From NCBI RefSeq assembly GCF_015672735.1, contig NZ_JADABY010000033.1, positions 1 through 32,847 on the forward strand: DNA of 32,847 nucleotides. Reading direction: 5' to 3'. Every line of letters starts with the position of its first letter. Position 1 is the first letter of the stretch. The DNA comes from Citrobacter sp. Res13-Sevr-PEB04-36 (GTDB taxonomy: Bacteria > Pseudomonadota > Gammaproteobacteria > Enterobacterales > Enterobacteriaceae). The position numbers were made by a program, and so were the translations under genes. Below the pieces are notes generated by a model. That model saw nothing but the letters and a program-made list of their open reading frames with translations, did no database searches and was not told where the DNA came from. Shown here piece by piece: positions 1-13,385 of the stretch.

Positions 1-90
1 CATTTAAACTACTCTTAGTGAAACAATAACAAAGTGACAAAGATCAAATCGTTCATTAAAATTTTCAATTAAGAATAAATTAAAGACATA

Positions 91-115
91 AAAAAACCCG
101 CCGCAGCGGGTTTTT
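91..115 (-). terminator. Intrinsic terminator downstream of eno
   Basis: A perfect 5-bp GC stem (CCCGC / GCGGG, tetraloop CGCA) is flanked by an A-run on one side and a T-run on the other, so it reads as a rho-independent terminator for eno on the minus strand. The flanking A/T runs extend the stem and make it potentially bidirectional. It starts about 24 nt past the eno stop codon. Positions 1-90 are AT-rich and show no gene. Confidence 0.9.
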
Positions 116-138
116 ACGTTAAGAGCTAAAGAGCAGGA

Positions 139-3250
<3,112 letters not shown>

Positions 3251-3385
3251 TATTCCTCCTCTTCACCAGGCTCACATTAACATCGGGAGTGAGAAAATAG
3301 CCCCTTTGGGGTAAATGTTTTTGACGTAAATCAATCGCTTGTTATTTAAAAAATCACACAAATCGCCCTTGACCGCCGAAACCCC

Positions 3386-4177
3386 TTAGAGATCAATTTC
3401 CTGGCGTTTTACCTGTTGCCAGACTTCTTCCATGGTTTCCAGATCAACACCAGTCATTTCCAGACCGCGTTCAGCAACAATCCGTTCGACTTCACGAAAA
3501 CGTCGCTCAAATTTTTCGTTCGCTTTCTGTAATGCGGTCTCGGCTTTTGTACCTAAATGGCGGGCCATATTGACCGTGGCAAACAGCAGGTCGCCCATTT
3601 CCTCCTCCAGTTTAGCCTGGTCGACGACGGCCTGCTTCGCTTCGAACATCACTTCGTCGATCTCTTCGTAAACCTTGTCGACCACTGGTCCTAATGTCTT
3701 CCAGTCAAAACCAACATTTGAGCAGCGTTTCTGGATTTTTTGGGCGCGCATCAGCGCCGGTAAACTGCGGGGGATATCGTCCAATGCGGAATGTTGGGCT
3801 TTCTGTGCACGTTCTTCGCTTTTAATTTGCTCCCAGCGGGTTAACACCTCAGTGCTGTTGCTGGCGGAAACATCGGCAAAAACATGTGGATGACGGCGCT
3901 CGAGTTTATCGCTGATAGCCGCGCAGATATCATCAAAATTAAAGCGCCCTTCTTCCTGCGCCATCTGGGCGTAAAACACCACCTGGAACAGTAAATCACC
4001 CAACTCTCCGCGCAGATCGTCGAAGTCTTCACGCGCAATGGCGTCGAGCACTTCATAGGTTTCTTCGAGGGTATAGGGGGCGATGGTGGCGAAAGTCTGC
4101 TCTTTATCCCACGGACAGCCGTTTTCCGGGTCGCGCAGGCGCTGCATAATGCCGAGCAGTCGGTCGATTTGATTCAT
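3386..4177 (-). CDS. mazG: Nucleoside triphosphate pyrophosphohydrolase MazG
   Basis: MazG hydrolyses NTPs and dNTPs to monophosphates plus pyrophosphate, and E. coli MazG has been linked to lowering (p)ppGpp and to survival in starvation. The product is 263 aa with two tandem MazG (all-alpha NTP-PPase) domains. Acidic metal-binding helices are visible in LEETYEVLDA and RGELGDLLFQ (first domain) and in YEEIDEVMFEAKQ and EEEMGDLLFA (second domain). The frame is open 14 codons upstream, but the ATG at 4177 (MNQIDRLLGIMQ) follows AGGATC and matches E. coli. It is downstream of relA on the same strand. In E. coli K-12 the mazEF toxin-antitoxin pair sits between them; here only a REP pair does. 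Confidence 0.96.
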   Translation of the reverse strand: MNQIDRLLGIMQRLRDPENGCPWDKEQTFATIAPYTLEETYEVLDAIAREDFDDLRGELGDLLFQVVFYAQMAQEEGRFNFDDICAAISDKLERRHPHVFADVSASNSTEVLTRWEQIKSEERAQKAQHSALDDIPRSLPALMRAQKIQKRCSNVGFDWKTLGPVVDKVYEEIDEVMFEAKQAVVDQAKLEEEMGDLLFATVNMARHLGTKAETALQKANEKFERRFREVERIVAERGLEMTGVDLETMEEVWQQVKRQEIDL

Positions 4178-4194
4178 TACAAGATCCTGAAAAC

Positions 4195-4265
4195 GTAGGC
4201 CCGATAAGCAAAGCGCCATCGGGCATGGTGATATTGCCGGATGGCGGCACGCCTTATCCGGCCTA
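4195..4265. repeat. REP pair (BIME) between relA and mazG
   Basis: Two REP units face each other: GTAGGCCCGATAAGC...GCCATCGGGCA (4195-4225) and TGCCGGATGGCGGC...TTATCCGGCCTAC (4234-4265). They carry the usual enterobacterial REP core and fill almost the whole 95-bp gap. Such elements fold as hairpins in RNA and can stabilise upstream transcripts or bind gyrase or IHF. Confidence 0.88.
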
Positions 4266-4272
4266 CAAATGA

Positions 4273-6507
4273 TTAATTACCATGCAGCCGACGTGCATCA
4301 ATGACATCCGGCACCTGGTTGAGCTTGCCGAGTACGCGCCCGAGCACCTGCAGGTTATAGATTTCGATAGTCATATCGATGGTGGCCAGCTGCTGTTTGG
4401 TATCGCTCCGGCTAGCAACCCCCAGCACGTTCACCTTCTCGTTGGCGAGAATGGTGGTGATATCACGCAATAAACCGCTGCGATCGTTGGCCTGGACACG
4501 GACCACCAGCGAATATCCCGCCGAGTAGCTTTCGCCCCAAACCGCATCAACAATCCGCTCCGGCGCGTGTGAACGCAGTTCTACCAACTGTTCGCAATCT
4601 GCCCGGTGTACGGAAATACCGCGTCCCTGGGTGATGAACCCCACAATCTCATCGCCAGGAATCGGCTGGCAGCAACGAGCGATGTGGTGCATCAGGTTAC
4701 CAACGCCTTCAACCACAACGCGACCATCATCTTTACGGCGGTTTTGCGGCGCATGCGTTTTCTGCTGCAACTGCTTCAGCGCGGCGGCATCCTGCTCGGC
4801 GGCACTCGGCTTATTAAACTGCGATTGCAGGAAGTTCACCATCTGGTTAAGACGGATGTCCCCTCCGCCAATCGCCGCCAGCAGCTCTTCCAGTTCATTG
4901 AAGTTGTAGCGTGGTAGCAGATGCTTTTCGGCTTCTTTTAGAGTAATGCCTAAGTGCGCCAGCTCATCATCAAGGATTTGTCTGCCCGCAAGGATATTTT
5001 TATCGCGATCCTGCTTGCGGAACCAGGCATGGATCTTCGAGCGCCCACGACTGGTGGTTACATACCCGAGATTCGGGTTCAGCCAGTCCCGGCTCGGGTT
5101 TGGCTGCTTCTGGGTGATGATTTCAATTTGATCGCCCATCTGCAACTGGTAGGTAAACGGCACGATACGCCCACCAATTTTGGCGCCAATACAGCGATGA
5201 CCGACATCACTATGGATATGGTAAGCAAAATCAAGCGGCGTCGAGCCCGCCGGTAAGTCCACCACATCACCTTTTGGCGTAAAGACGTAAACTCTGTCAT
5301 CAAAGACCTGGCTACGCACTTCATCGAGCATCTCGCCGGAATCTGCCATCTCTTCCTGCCAGGCGATCAGCTTACGCAGCCAGGCAATTCGGTCTTCATG
5401 ACCCGAACGCGCCGCACCTGAAGCGGTGCCTTCTTTGTACTTCCAGTGCGCCGCGACGCCCAGTTCGGCATCCTCGTGCATCTGTTTAGTACGGATCTGG
5501 ATTTCAATGGTTTTACCACCTGGCCCCAGCACAACCGTATGGATTGACTGGTAACCGTTAGGTTTTGGATTGGCAACGTAATCATCGAACTCGTCGGGCA
5601 GATGACGATAGTGAGTGTGCACTATCCCCAGCGCGGCATAGCAGTCCTGTAACCGCTCGGCGACGATGCGCACGGCGCGCACATCGAACAGCTCATCAAA
5701 GGCCAGCTGCTTTTTCTGCATTTTGCGCCAGATGCTGTAGATGTGTTTAGGACGGCCGTACACCTCGGCTTTCACGCCTTCGATTTTCATCTCTGAACGC
5801 AGGTGACCGACGAACTCATCAATGTAGTGTTCTCTGTCGATACGGCGCTCATGCAACAGCTTGGCTATTCGTTTGTATTCATCCGGATGCAGGTAGCGGA
5901 AACAGTAATCTTCCAGCTCCCATTTTAACTGCCCGATACCTAAACGGTTAGCCAGCGGCGCGTAGATATTGGTGCACTCTTTTGCCGCCAGTACGCGTTC
6001 GTCTTCCGGTGCATCCTTCACTTCGCGCAGGTGCGCGATACGCTCAGCCAGTTTAATGACCACACAGCGGAAGTCGTCGACCATGGCCAGCAGCATGCGT
6101 CGAACGTTATCCACCTGCTCTGAGGAGACCGAGTCGGTATGCGTGGCTTTAAGCTGGCGTATTGCTGCCATATCGCGTACGCCGTGGATAAGATTGACGA
6201 TGGATTTACCCACGCTCTCGCTCAGGATCTCTTCGCTAACCACGTTGGCATCCGCCAGAGGGAACAGCATGGCTGCCCGCAGCGTGTCCATATCCATACT
6301 CAGCATGGAGAGAATTTCCACCATCTCCACGCCGCGCCACAGCAGCAGTTCAGCATCCGGGTGCCCCTGCGTCTGCTGCAGGCAATACGCCCAGGTTTCG
6401 GCTAAGCGTTCACACGACTGCTGGCTGGAGATCCCCAGACTTGCGATCCATTTTTTGGGATCAAACTCGCCAGCTTTATTGATATGTGCACTTCTTACCG
6501 CAACCAT
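4273..6507 (-). CDS. relA: GTP pyrophosphokinase, (p)ppGpp synthetase I
   Basis: RelA senses uncharged tRNA on stalled ribosomes and makes (p)ppGpp, launching the stringent response. The product is 744 aa, the E. coli length. The N-terminal hydrolase-like domain has FPLADANVVSEE in place of a catalytic HD motif, as expected for a synthetase-only RelA. The synthetase domain shows DEFDDYVANPKPNGYQSIHT (about residues 333-352). A TGS domain follows (VYVFTPKGDVVDLPAGSTPL), then a zinc-finger/RIS region with ARCCQPIPGDE, and a C-terminal ACT domain (VANDRSGLLRDITT-like, here VQANDRSG). The frame extends 17 codons upstream, but the ATG at 6507 follows AAAGGAGAGGACG and matches the known N-terminus MVAVRSAHINKAGEFDP. 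It lies between rlmD (98 bp upstream) and mazG. Confidence 0.98.
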   Translation of the reverse strand: MVAVRSAHINKAGEFDPKKWIASLGISSQQSCERLAETWAYCLQQTQGHPDAELLLWRGVEMVEILSMLSMDMDTLRAAMLFPLADANVVSEEILSESVGKSIVNLIHGVRDMAAIRQLKATHTDSVSSEQVDNVRRMLLAMVDDFRCVVIKLAERIAHLREVKDAPEDERVLAAKECTNIYAPLANRLGIGQLKWELEDYCFRYLHPDEYKRIAKLLHERRIDREHYIDEFVGHLRSEMKIEGVKAEVYGRPKHIYSIWRKMQKKQLAFDELFDVRAVRIVAERLQDCYAALGIVHTHYRHLPDEFDDYVANPKPNGYQSIHTVVLGPGGKTIEIQIRTKQMHEDAELGVAAHWKYKEGTASGAARSGHEDRIAWLRKLIAWQEEMADSGEMLDEVRSQVFDDRVYVFTPKGDVVDLPAGSTPLDFAYHIHSDVGHRCIGAKIGGRIVPFTYQLQMGDQIEIITQKQPNPSRDWLNPNLGYVTTSRGRSKIHAWFRKQDRDKNILAGRQILDDELAHLGITLKEAEKHLLPRYNFNELEELLAAIGGGDIRLNQMVNFLQSQFNKPSAAEQDAAALKQLQQKTHAPQNRRKDDGRVVVEGVGNLMHHIARCCQPIPGDEIVGFITQGRGISVHRADCEQLVELRSHAPERIVDAVWGESYSAGYSLVVRVQANDRSGLLRDITTILANEKVNVLGVASRSDTKQQLATIDMTIEIYNLQVLGRVLGKLNQVPDVIDARRLHGN

Positions 6508-6532
6508 CGTCCTCTCCTTTAGGGGCCTGGCC

Positions 6533-6546
6533 TGTCGAAGTCGACA
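6533..6546 (-). promoter_or_regulatory. Inverted repeat in the relA leader
   Basis: TGTCGA-AG-TCGACA is a perfect palindrome with a 2-bp centre, flanked by GGC/GCC that lengthens it past one mismatch. It sits about 12 bp upstream of the relA ribosome-binding site. It could be an operator or an RNA hairpin; I recognise no matching regulator. Confidence 0.4.
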
Positions 6547-6605
6547 AGCCGTACCCATTGGGTTTCAGGCTACTGCGCGCCGAAATCCAGTGGGTATAAG
6601 ATTCA

Positions 6606-7904
6606 TTACCTATGCTCAAACAGGACCATTGACTCCAGGTGTCCGGTGTGCGGGAACATATCGAGCATCGCCAGTCGCTGAATGGTGTATCCCGCGTTGA
6701 GTAACGCTTCGCTGTCACGAGCCAGCGTAGCAGGATTACAGGATACATAAACAACGCGATCCGGTTTTAATTTTATAATATGTTGCATCACGCCTGCAGC
6801 ACCTGCACGCGCGGGATCGAGTAAAACTTTGTCAAATCCATTCTTTGCCCACGGCTGCCTGGTGACATCCTCCTCAAGATTCTCATGAAAGAATGTCACA
6901 TTGTGTAATCCGTTATTCAGGGCATTTTCCCGACCTTTTTCCACCAGCGCAGGTACGCCTTCAACGCCGACCACACTTGCCGCACGGGTTGCCAGCGGTA
7001 GCGTGAAATTCCCCATGCCGCAGAACAGATCGAGCACCCGATCCTCAGGCTGTACATCCAGCCATTCCAGCACTCGGGTAACCATATGTTGGTTCACTCC
7101 GGCATTCACCTGGATAAAATCACGCGGGCTGAAGGTTAAACGTAGTCCATTTGAGTCATACCAGGGTGATTCTCCTGAAACGGATTCCAGTATCTCGCTT
7201 TGCGGGGCCAGAAACAAAGACAGTCCCTGAGAATGCGAAAAGCATTCCAGTTTTTCTTTATCAGCAGTATTTAGCGGCGACGTATGGCGCAAAATCATCA
7301 CCGTACCGTTGCCGGCCTGCACTAATTCAACATGGCCAAGATGGCGTAACCCTTGCAGAGTTTCCAGGCACGCCCTGAGGTCGGGCAGTAATGCCTCAAG
7401 TTGGGGTACCAAAACAGGGCATTGCTTCACGTCGATGATGTCGCTGGAGCCAGATTTACGAAATCCCATCTGCAATTGCTTTTCTTTCACCCGGTAGTTC
7501 AGGCTTAAACGTGCGCGACGGCGATATCCCCACGGCGTATCGGCGATAACTTCCGACACTTCGCATTTCATTAAGCGAGACAGCGCCGCACTTTTACTAC
7601 GCTGTTGTAAAGCGATGCTGGCATGCTGCTGCTGACAGCCACCACACACGCCAAAATGTGGGCAGCGTGGCACTTCACGGTCTGGGCTGTCGTTTAAACG
7701 ACGTTTGACTTGCGCGCGGGCAAACTGTTTTTTATCTTCGGTGATTATCACCTCAGCGCTTTCCTGGGGCAGTAATTCCGGTATAAACAGGGCCTTCCCG
7801 TTATGGCGAGCTACGCCCTGACCAAAAGGATCGAGGTCATTGACGGTAACGGTTATGATCTGACGCGTCGTCACGCGTCGTTTTGCAGAGTAGAATTGCG
7901 CCAT
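6606..7904 (-). CDS. rlmD: 23S rRNA (uracil-1939-C5)-methyltransferase
   Basis: RlmD (formerly RumA) methylates U1939 of 23S rRNA using S-adenosylmethionine. The product is 432 aa. An N-terminal TRAM domain (residues about 12-70) is followed by the four cysteines that bind a [4Fe-4S] cluster: C81, C87, C90 ([11 protein letters not shown]) and C162 (DVKQCP). The SAM-binding fold has [15 protein letters not shown] (about residues 291-305), and the catalytic nucleophile is C389 in [12 protein letters not shown]. The C-terminus ends LFEHR, slightly different from and shorter than K-12. It is divergent from barA with only 57 bp between them, and relA follows on the same strand. Confidence 0.97.
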   Translation of the reverse strand: MAQFYSAKRRVTTRQIITVTVNDLDPFGQGVARHNGKALFIPELLPQESAEVIITEDKKQFARAQVKRRLNDSPDREVPRCPHFGVCGGCQQQHASIALQQRSKSAALSRLMKCEVSEVIADTPWGYRRRARLSLNYRVKEKQLQMGFRKSGSSDIIDVKQCPVLVPQLEALLPDLRACLETLQGLRHLGHVELVQAGNGTVMILRHTSPLNTADKEKLECFSHSQGLSLFLAPQSEILESVSGESPWYDSNGLRLTFSPRDFIQVNAGVNQHMVTRVLEWLDVQPEDRVLDLFCGMGNFTLPLATRAASVVGVEGVPALVEKGRENALNNGLHNVTFFHENLEEDVTRQPWAKNGFDKVLLDPARAGAAGVMQHIIKLKPDRVVYVSCNPATLARDSEALLNAGYTIQRLAMLDMFPHTGHLESMVLFEHR

Positions 7905-7961
7905 CGACGAGAGTTTTCTCTATTTAACAGTGTGACCCTAATTGTCCCATAACGGAACTCC

Positions 7962-10718
7962 ATGACCAACTACAGCCTGCGCGCTCGCATGATGATTCTG
8001 ATCCTGGCACCTACCGTCCTGATCGGCTTACTGCTCAGTATCTTTTTTGTTGTGCACCGCTATAACGACTTGCAGCGTCAACTGGAAGATGCGGGGGCCA
8101 GCATCATTGAGCCACTCGCGGTCTCCAGCGAATATGGTATGAACCTACAAAATCGGGAGTCCATCGGCCAGCTTATCAGCGTGCTGCACCGTCGCCATTC
8201 CGAAATTGTACGGGCAATTTCGGTCTATGACGAAAATAATCGGCTGTTTGTCACGTCCAACTTTCATCTCGATCCCTCAGAAATGCAGCTACCTGCCGGC
8301 GCGCCGTTTCCCCGAAAACTGAGCGTCATCCGGCAGGGGGATATCATGATCCTGCGCACCCCGATTATATCGGAAAGTTATTCTCCGGATGAGTCTGCAG
8401 TCAGCGACGCGAAAAATACTAAAAATATGCTGGGGTACGTGGCGCTTGAGTTAGACCTCAAATCGGTGCGGTTACAGCAGTACAAAGAGATTTTTATCTC
8501 CAGCGTGATGATGTTGTTTTGCATCGGTATTGCGTTAATTTTTGGCTGGCGCCTGATGCGCGACGTGACCGGCCCTATTCGCAATATGGTGAATACCGTT
8601 GACCGGATACGACGAGGGCAGCTCGACAGTCGAGTAGAAGGCTTTATGCTGGGCGAGTTGGATATGCTGAAGAATGGCATCAACTCGATGGCCATGTCGC
8701 TGGCGGCCTACCATGAGGAGATGCAGCACAATATCGATCAGGCTACGTCTGATCTGCGCGAAACGCTGGAGCAAATGGAGATCCAGAACGTTGAACTGGA
8801 TCTGGCCAAGAAACGCGCCCAGGAAGCGGCGCGTATCAAATCCGAGTTTCTGGCAAACATGTCACATGAGCTGCGTACGCCGCTCAATGGCGTGATTGGC
8901 TTTACTCGCCTGACGCTAAAAACCGAGTTGAACACCACCCAGCGCGATCACCTGAATACCATTGAACGCTCCGCCAACAATCTGCTGGCCATCATCAATG
9001 ATGTACTCGACTTCTCCAAGCTGGAAGCGGGCAAGTTGATTCTGGAAAGTATCCCGTTCCCGCTACGCAGCACGCTGGACGATGTGGTGACGCTGTTGGC
9101 GCACTCCTCCCATGATAAAGGGCTGGAGCTAACGCTCAATATTAAGAACGACGTGCCGGACAATGTGATTGGCGATCCACTGCGTTTGCAGCAGGTCATC
9201 ACCAACCTGGTCGGCAACGCTATCAAATTTACCGAGAGCGGCAATATCGACATTCTGGTGGAGAAACGCGCTCTCAGTAATACCAAAGTGCAGATTGAAG
9301 TCCAAATCCGCGATACCGGTATCGGCATTCCAGAGCGCGATCAGTCGCGTCTGTTCCAGGCCTTCCGCCAGGCGGATGCCAGTATTTCGCGACGCCACGG
9401 CGGCACCGGGCTGGGCCTGGTGATTACCCAAAAACTGGTCAACGAAATGGGCGGGGATATCTCGTTCCACAGTCAGCCCAATCGCGGGTCAACCTTCTGG
9501 TTCCACATCAGCCTCGATCTCAATCCTAACGTACTCAGTGAACGCTCACCTACCCGCTGCCTGACCGGAAAACGACTGGCCTACGTAGAACCCAACGCCA
9601 ATGCAGCGCAATGTACACTGGATATCCTGAGCGAAACGCCGCTGGAGGTGATTTATAGCCCGTCATTCTCCGCGCTACCGGCGGAACACTACGATATTCT
9701 GCTGCTTGGCGTGCCGGTGACGCTGCGCGAGCCGCTCACCATGCAGCATGAACGGCTGGCAAGCGCCCGGGCAATGACCGACTTCCTGTTACTGGCGCTG
9801 CCTTGCCACGCGCAGATTAACGCCGAGAAATTAAAGCAAGGCGGTGCTGCTGCATGTCTGTTAAAACCGCTCACTTCAACCCGCCTGCTGCCGGCCCTGA
9901 CAGAGTATTGTCATCTGAACCAAAGCACCGAACCATTGCTGGTCGACGACAGTAAAATTGCGATGACCGTCATGGCGGTGGATGACAACCCAGCGAATCT
10001 CAAACTGATCGGCGCATTGCTGGAAGATATGGTACGCCACGTCGAACTTTGCGACAGCGGGCATCAGGCGGTGGATCGCGCTAAACAGATGCAGTTTGAT
10101 CTGGTTTTGATGGATATTCAGATGCCGGATATGGACGGTATTCGCGCCTGCGAGCTCATCCATCAGTTGCCCCATCAGCAGCAGACGCCGGTGATTGCGG
10201 TTACCGCACACGCCATGGCTGGGCAAAAAGAGAAACTCCTCAGCGCCGGGATGACCGACTATCTGGCAAAACCGATTGAAGAAGAGAAGCTGCATAATCT
10301 GCTGCTGCGCTACAAACCCGGTACCGGCACAGCCATTCGGGCGATCGCCGCAGAGCCTCTTGAACCGGTGGTCAACCCGAACACGACGCTCGACTGGCAA
10401 CTGGCGTTGCGGCAAGCTGCCGGGAAAAATAATCTGGCGCGCGATATGCTGCAAATGCTGATCGATTTTCTGCCAGAGGTGCGTAATAAAATCGAGGAAC
10501 AGCTGGTCGGTGAAAACCCGGAAGGGCTGGTCGATTTGATCCACAAACTGCACGGCAGCTGCGGCTACAGCGGCGTTCCGCGCATGAAGAACCTGTGCCA
10601 GCTCATCGAACAGCAACTGCGCAGTGGAACCCAGGAAGAAGATCTGGAGCCTGAGTTTTTAGAGCTGCTTGATGAGATGGACAACGTGGCACGCGAAGCG
10701 AAGAAGCTGTTGGGGTAA
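7962..10718 (+). CDS. barA: Hybrid sensor histidine kinase BarA
   Basis: BarA is the inner-membrane tripartite sensor kinase that phosphorylates UvrY (SirA) and so turns on csrB and csrC. The product is 918 aa, exactly the E. coli length. Visible parts in order: TM1 (residues about 9-31), a periplasmic sensor region, TM2 (about 176-196), HAMP (about 197-250), a dimerisation domain with H302 in [12 protein letters not shown], an ATPase domain with N- and G-boxes ([21 protein letters not shown]), a receiver domain with phospho-acceptor D718 ([11 protein letters not shown]), and a C-terminal HPt domain with H861 ([11 protein letters not shown]). All phosphorelay residues are intact. It is the only gene between the divergent rlmD and the convergent glycerate kinase gene. 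Its genetic output csrB is about 8 kb to the right. Confidence 0.98.
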   Translation: MTNYSLRARMMILILAPTVLIGLLLSIFFVVHRYNDLQRQLEDAGASIIEPLAVSSEYGMNLQNRESIGQLISVLHRRHSEIVRAISVYDENNRLFVTSNFHLDPSEMQLPAGAPFPRKLSVIRQGDIMILRTPIISESYSPDESAVSDAKNTKNMLGYVALELDLKSVRLQQYKEIFISSVMMLFCIGIALIFGWRLMRDVTGPIRNMVNTVDRIRRGQLDSRVEGFMLGELDMLKNGINSMAMSLAAYHEEMQHNIDQATSDLRETLEQMEIQNVELDLAKKRAQEAARIKSEFLANMSHELRTPLNGVIGFTRLTLKTELNTTQRDHLNTIERSANNLLAIINDVLDFSKLEAGKLILESIPFPLRSTLDDVVTLLAHSSHDKGLELTLNIKNDVPDNVIGDPLRLQQVITNLVGNAIKFTESGNIDILVEKRALSNTKVQIEVQIRDTGIGIPERDQSRLFQAFRQADASISRRHGGTGLGLVITQKLVNEMGGDISFHSQPNRGSTFWFHISLDLNPNVLSERSPTRCLTGKRLAYVEPNANAAQCTLDILSETPLEVIYSPSFSALPAEHYDILLLGVPVTLREPLTMQHERLASARAMTDFLLLALPCHAQINAEKLKQGGAAACLLKPLTSTRLLPALTEYCHLNQSTEPLLVDDSKIAMTVMAVDDNPANLKLIGALLEDMVRHVELCDSGHQAVDRAKQMQFDLVLMDIQMPDMDGIRACELIHQLPHQQQTPVIAVTAHAMAGQKEKLLSAGMTDYLAKPIEEEKLHNLLLRYKPGTGTAIRAIAAEPLEPVVNPNTTLDWQLALRQAAGKNNLARDMLQMLIDFLPEVRNKIEEQLVGENPEGLVDLIHKLHGSCGYSGVPRMKNLCQLIEQQLRSGTQEEDLEPEFLELLDEMDNVAREAKKLLG

Positions 10719-10740
10719 AGATCTGATTGCGATGTGTCGC

Positions 10741-10770
10741 GTAGGCCCGAAAGCTGCGCGCCATCGGGCA
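10741..10770. repeat. Single degenerate REP between barA and the glycerate kinase gene
   Basis: GTAGGCCCGAAAGC...CGCCATCGGGCA forms a GCCCGA/TCGGGC stem and resembles the left unit of the relA-mazG REP pair. It sits between two convergent genes and may serve as a two-way transcription barrier, since I see no classical terminator there. Confidence 0.7.
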
Positions 10771-10800
10771 TTTTGCCGAACAGCGTTACGCCGTATAAAT

Positions 10801-11943
10801 TCAACGCAACTGCAGCCCTGCTTTGAGGGTTGCGGCTACGTTGCGTGCCGTCATACGAACATTTTCTCTCGCATTTTTCAGCGCCTCATCCAACGTACAA
10901 ATGGTATAGATAACGCTAAAAACAGCATCAATACCATGGTCATGCACAATGCCCACATCCGGAGTCAGACTGCCGGCAATACCGATAACCGGCTTGTTGT
11001 AACGCTTCGCGACGTTTGCCACACCAACGGGAACTTTGCCATGGATAGTCTGGCTGTCGATACGCCCTTCACCAGTGACCACTAAATCGGCATCCGCAAC
11101 CCAGGCATCAAGGTGTAACGCATCGGTCACAATCTCAATGCCACTACGCAGTTGCGCACCACAAAATGCATACAATGCCGCCCCCATGCCCCCGGCAGCA
11201 CCGCCGCCAGCCAGTTCCAGAACGTTAACGTCCAGATCGCGGGAAATCAGCTGTGCATAATGGGTGAGCGCCCGATCCAGACGGGCAATCACCTCCGGTG
11301 TCGCCCCTTTTTGCGGGCCGAATACCGCTGACGCCCCCTCTTTACCAGTGAGCGGGTTCGTTACATCGCAGGCTACTTCAATACGACACGCGGCAAGCCG
11401 CGCGTCTAACTGAGAGATATCAATCCGGGCGAGCGATTCGAGGCCTGCCCCGCCATGGGCAATATCTTTATTTTGCACATCCAGCAATTTTGCTCCCAGC
11501 GCCTGCACCATACCGGCACCGCCATCGTTGGTTGCGCTACCACCAATGCCGATGATGATATGCTCTACGCCCGCATCCAACGCGTGGCGTATCAGCTCCC
11601 CGGTTCCCCAGGAGGTAGTTTTCAGCGGATCGCGTAATCCTGCAGGAACCTGCTCAAGCCCGCTGGCGGCCGCCATTTCAATAAACGCCGAACGCTCATC
11701 ACCGGATAAACCATAAAATGCCTGAATTGTGTCGCCCAGAGGGCCGGTAACATCAACATGCACAAGGTGGCCTTGCGTTGCGGCAACCATCGCTTCGACC
11801 GTTCCCTCACCGCCATCCGCGACCGGGATCTTCACGTAATCCGCCTCAGGCCAGACCTCACGAAATCCCAGCTCAATAGCCGTTGCCACTTCAAGCGCAC
11901 TCAAACTTTCCTTATAGGAATCCGGCGCGATTACTATTCTCAT
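10801..11943 (-). CDS. Glycerate 2-kinase, GarK type
   Basis: Family members phosphorylate D-glycerate to 2-phosphoglycerate, the last step of D-glucarate/galactarate degradation after tartronate semialdehyde reduction. The product is 380 aa, close to E. coli GarK (381), and begins MRIVIAPDSYKESLSALEVA. Typical glycerate kinase I blocks are present: VADGGEGTVEAM (about residues 42-53), IIGIGGSATNDGGAGM (about 130-145), GPQKGAT and VTGEGRIDSQTIHGKVP (about 285-301). It follows gudD on the same strand after 80 bp containing a terminator (11989-12013), so it may need its own promoter or read-through. K-12 has no such gene here; Salmonella does, as I recall. It could be a second copy beside a garK elsewhere, so I leave the symbol blank. 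Confidence 0.93.
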   Translation of the reverse strand: MRIVIAPDSYKESLSALEVATAIELGFREVWPEADYVKIPVADGGEGTVEAMVAATQGHLVHVDVTGPLGDTIQAFYGLSGDERSAFIEMAAASGLEQVPAGLRDPLKTTSWGTGELIRHALDAGVEHIIIGIGGSATNDGGAGMVQALGAKLLDVQNKDIAHGGAGLESLARIDISQLDARLAACRIEVACDVTNPLTGKEGASAVFGPQKGATPEVIARLDRALTHYAQLISRDLDVNVLELAGGGAAGGMGAALYAFCGAQLRSGIEIVTDALHLDAWVADADLVVTGEGRIDSQTIHGKVPVGVANVAKRYNKPVIGIAGSLTPDVGIVHDHGIDAVFSVIYTICTLDEALKNARENVRMTARNVAATLKAGLQLR

Positions 11944-11988
11944 AAAGCATCCTTACGCATGTTGACTGTGTTAAGCATACACCAGGAG

Positions 11989-12013
11989 AAAAACCGCCCC
12001 TTATGGGAGCGGT
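11989..12013 (-). terminator. Intrinsic terminator between gudD and the glycerate kinase gene
   Basis: On the minus strand, ACCGCTCC-CATAA-GGGGCGGT forms an 8-bp stem with one G-U pair and is followed directly by TTTTTC. It lies 10 nt past the gudD stop and should reduce transcription into the kinase gene. Confidence 0.8.
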
Positions 12014-12023
12014 CCCAGAGTGC

Positions 12024-13364
12024 TTAGCGTACCATGCACGGACGCTTATTATCAAACGTCCAGTTTGGGATCAGATACTGCATCCCCATCGCATCATCAC
12101 GCGCACCCAACCCATGTTGCTGATACAGCTCGTGAGCTTTCATGACCTGATCCATATCCAGCTCTACACCCAGACCCGGTTTCGCCGGTACCTGCACCAT
12201 GCCGCCTTTAATTTCAAACGGCTCTTTGGTCAGGCGCTGGTTGCCTTCCTGCCAGATCCAGTGAGTATCGATTGCGGTAATTTTGCCCGGAGCCGCCGCC
12301 GCAACATGAGTAAACATCGCCAGCGAAATATCAAAGTGGTTGTTAGAGTGCGATCCCCAGGTCAGGCCGAACTCATGGCACATCTGCGCCACGCGTACGG
12401 AACCCTGCATGGTCCAGAAGTGTGGGTCCGCCAGCGGGATATCGACGGATTGCAACGACAGCGTATGCCCCATCTGGCGCCAGTCGGTGGCGATCATATT
12501 GGTGGCGGTCGGCAGGCCGGTAGCCCGACGGAATTCCGCCATCACTTCACGCCCGGAGAAGCCCTGCTCGGCGCCACACGGATCTTCTGCGTAAGCCAGA
12601 GAGCCTTTCAGGTACTTACCGATGCTAATCGCTTCATTGAGCGACCAGGCACCGTTAGGATCCAGCGTCACGCGTGCCTGTGGGAAGCGTTTCGCCAGCG
12701 CAACAATGGATTCCGCCTCTTCTTCCCCAGCCAACACGCCGCCTTTCAGTTTAAAGTCGTTGAAACCATATTTCTCATACGCGGCTTCCGCCAGACGCAC
12801 CACCGAATCCGGGGTCATCGCTTCATCATGGCGCAGGCGATACCAGTCACACTTCTCATCCGGCTGGCTCTGATACGGCAGCGGCGTCGCTTTACGGTTG
12901 CCGACAAAGAACAGATAACCGAGCATTTCGACTTCGCTACGCTGCTGACCATCGCCCAACAGAGAAGCGACGTTGACGCCCAAATGCTGACCCAGCAGAT
13001 CAAGCATTGCGGCTTCAATACCAGTGACCACATGAATGGTGGTACGTAGATCGAAGGTCTGCAAACCGCGTCCACCCGCATCGCGATCGGCAAACTGGTT
13101 ACGTACCGCGTTCAGCACGTTTTTATACTCGCCAAGCGGTTTACCCACCACCAATGGAATCGCATCTTCCAGGGTCTGGCGGATTTTCTCGCCACCGGGG
13201 ATTTCGCCGACGCCGGTATGACCAGAGTTATCTTTGATAATCACAATATTGCGCGTGAAGAACGGGGCATGTGCGCCGCTCAGGTTCATCAGCATACTGT
13301 CGTGGCCCGCAACCGGGATCACCTGCATGGCGGTAACAACTGGAGTCGTAAATTGAGTGCTCAT
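12024..13364 (-). CDS. gudD: D-glucarate dehydratase
   Basis: GudD dehydrates D-glucarate (and L-idarate) to 5-keto-4-deoxy-D-glucarate. It belongs to the mandelate racemase subgroup of the enolase superfamily. The product is 446 aa and near-identical in pattern to E. coli GudD. Catalytic and metal residues known for that enzyme are all present by my count: K205/K207 in KLKGG, D235 and N237 in TLDPNGAW, E260 in [10 protein letters not shown]289, D313 and H339 in GSHSNNHFD. The ATG at 13364 follows AAGGATTGAATT. It is third in the operon gudP-gudX-gudD, 21 bp after gudX, and is followed by a terminator. Confidence 0.97.
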   Translation of the reverse strand: MSTQFTTPVVTAMQVIPVAGHDSMLMNLSGAHAPFFTRNIVIIKDNSGHTGVGEIPGGEKIRQTLEDAIPLVVGKPLGEYKNVLNAVRNQFADRDAGGRGLQTFDLRTTIHVVTGIEAAMLDLLGQHLGVNVASLLGDGQQRSEVEMLGYLFFVGNRKATPLPYQSQPDEKCDWYRLRHDEAMTPDSVVRLAEAAYEKYGFNDFKLKGGVLAGEEEAESIVALAKRFPQARVTLDPNGAWSLNEAISIGKYLKGSLAYAEDPCGAEQGFSGREVMAEFRRATGLPTATNMIATDWRQMGHTLSLQSVDIPLADPHFWTMQGSVRVAQMCHEFGLTWGSHSNNHFDISLAMFTHVAAAAPGKITAIDTHWIWQEGNQRLTKEPFEIKGGMVQVPAKPGLGVELDMDQVMKAHELYQQHGLGARDDAMGMQYLIPNWTFDNKRPCMVR

Positions 13365-13385
13365 AATTCAATCCTTATTGCGTAA

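Noticed and set aside
4195-4265. Possible mazE/mazF remnant between relA and mazG
   Set aside because: The bases are accounted for by two REP units; no MazE or MazF codons are visible in any frame.
10741-10797. Classical terminator for barA
   Set aside because: The only hairpin is a REP-like unit without a proper U-run, so I list it as a repeat and not as a terminator.
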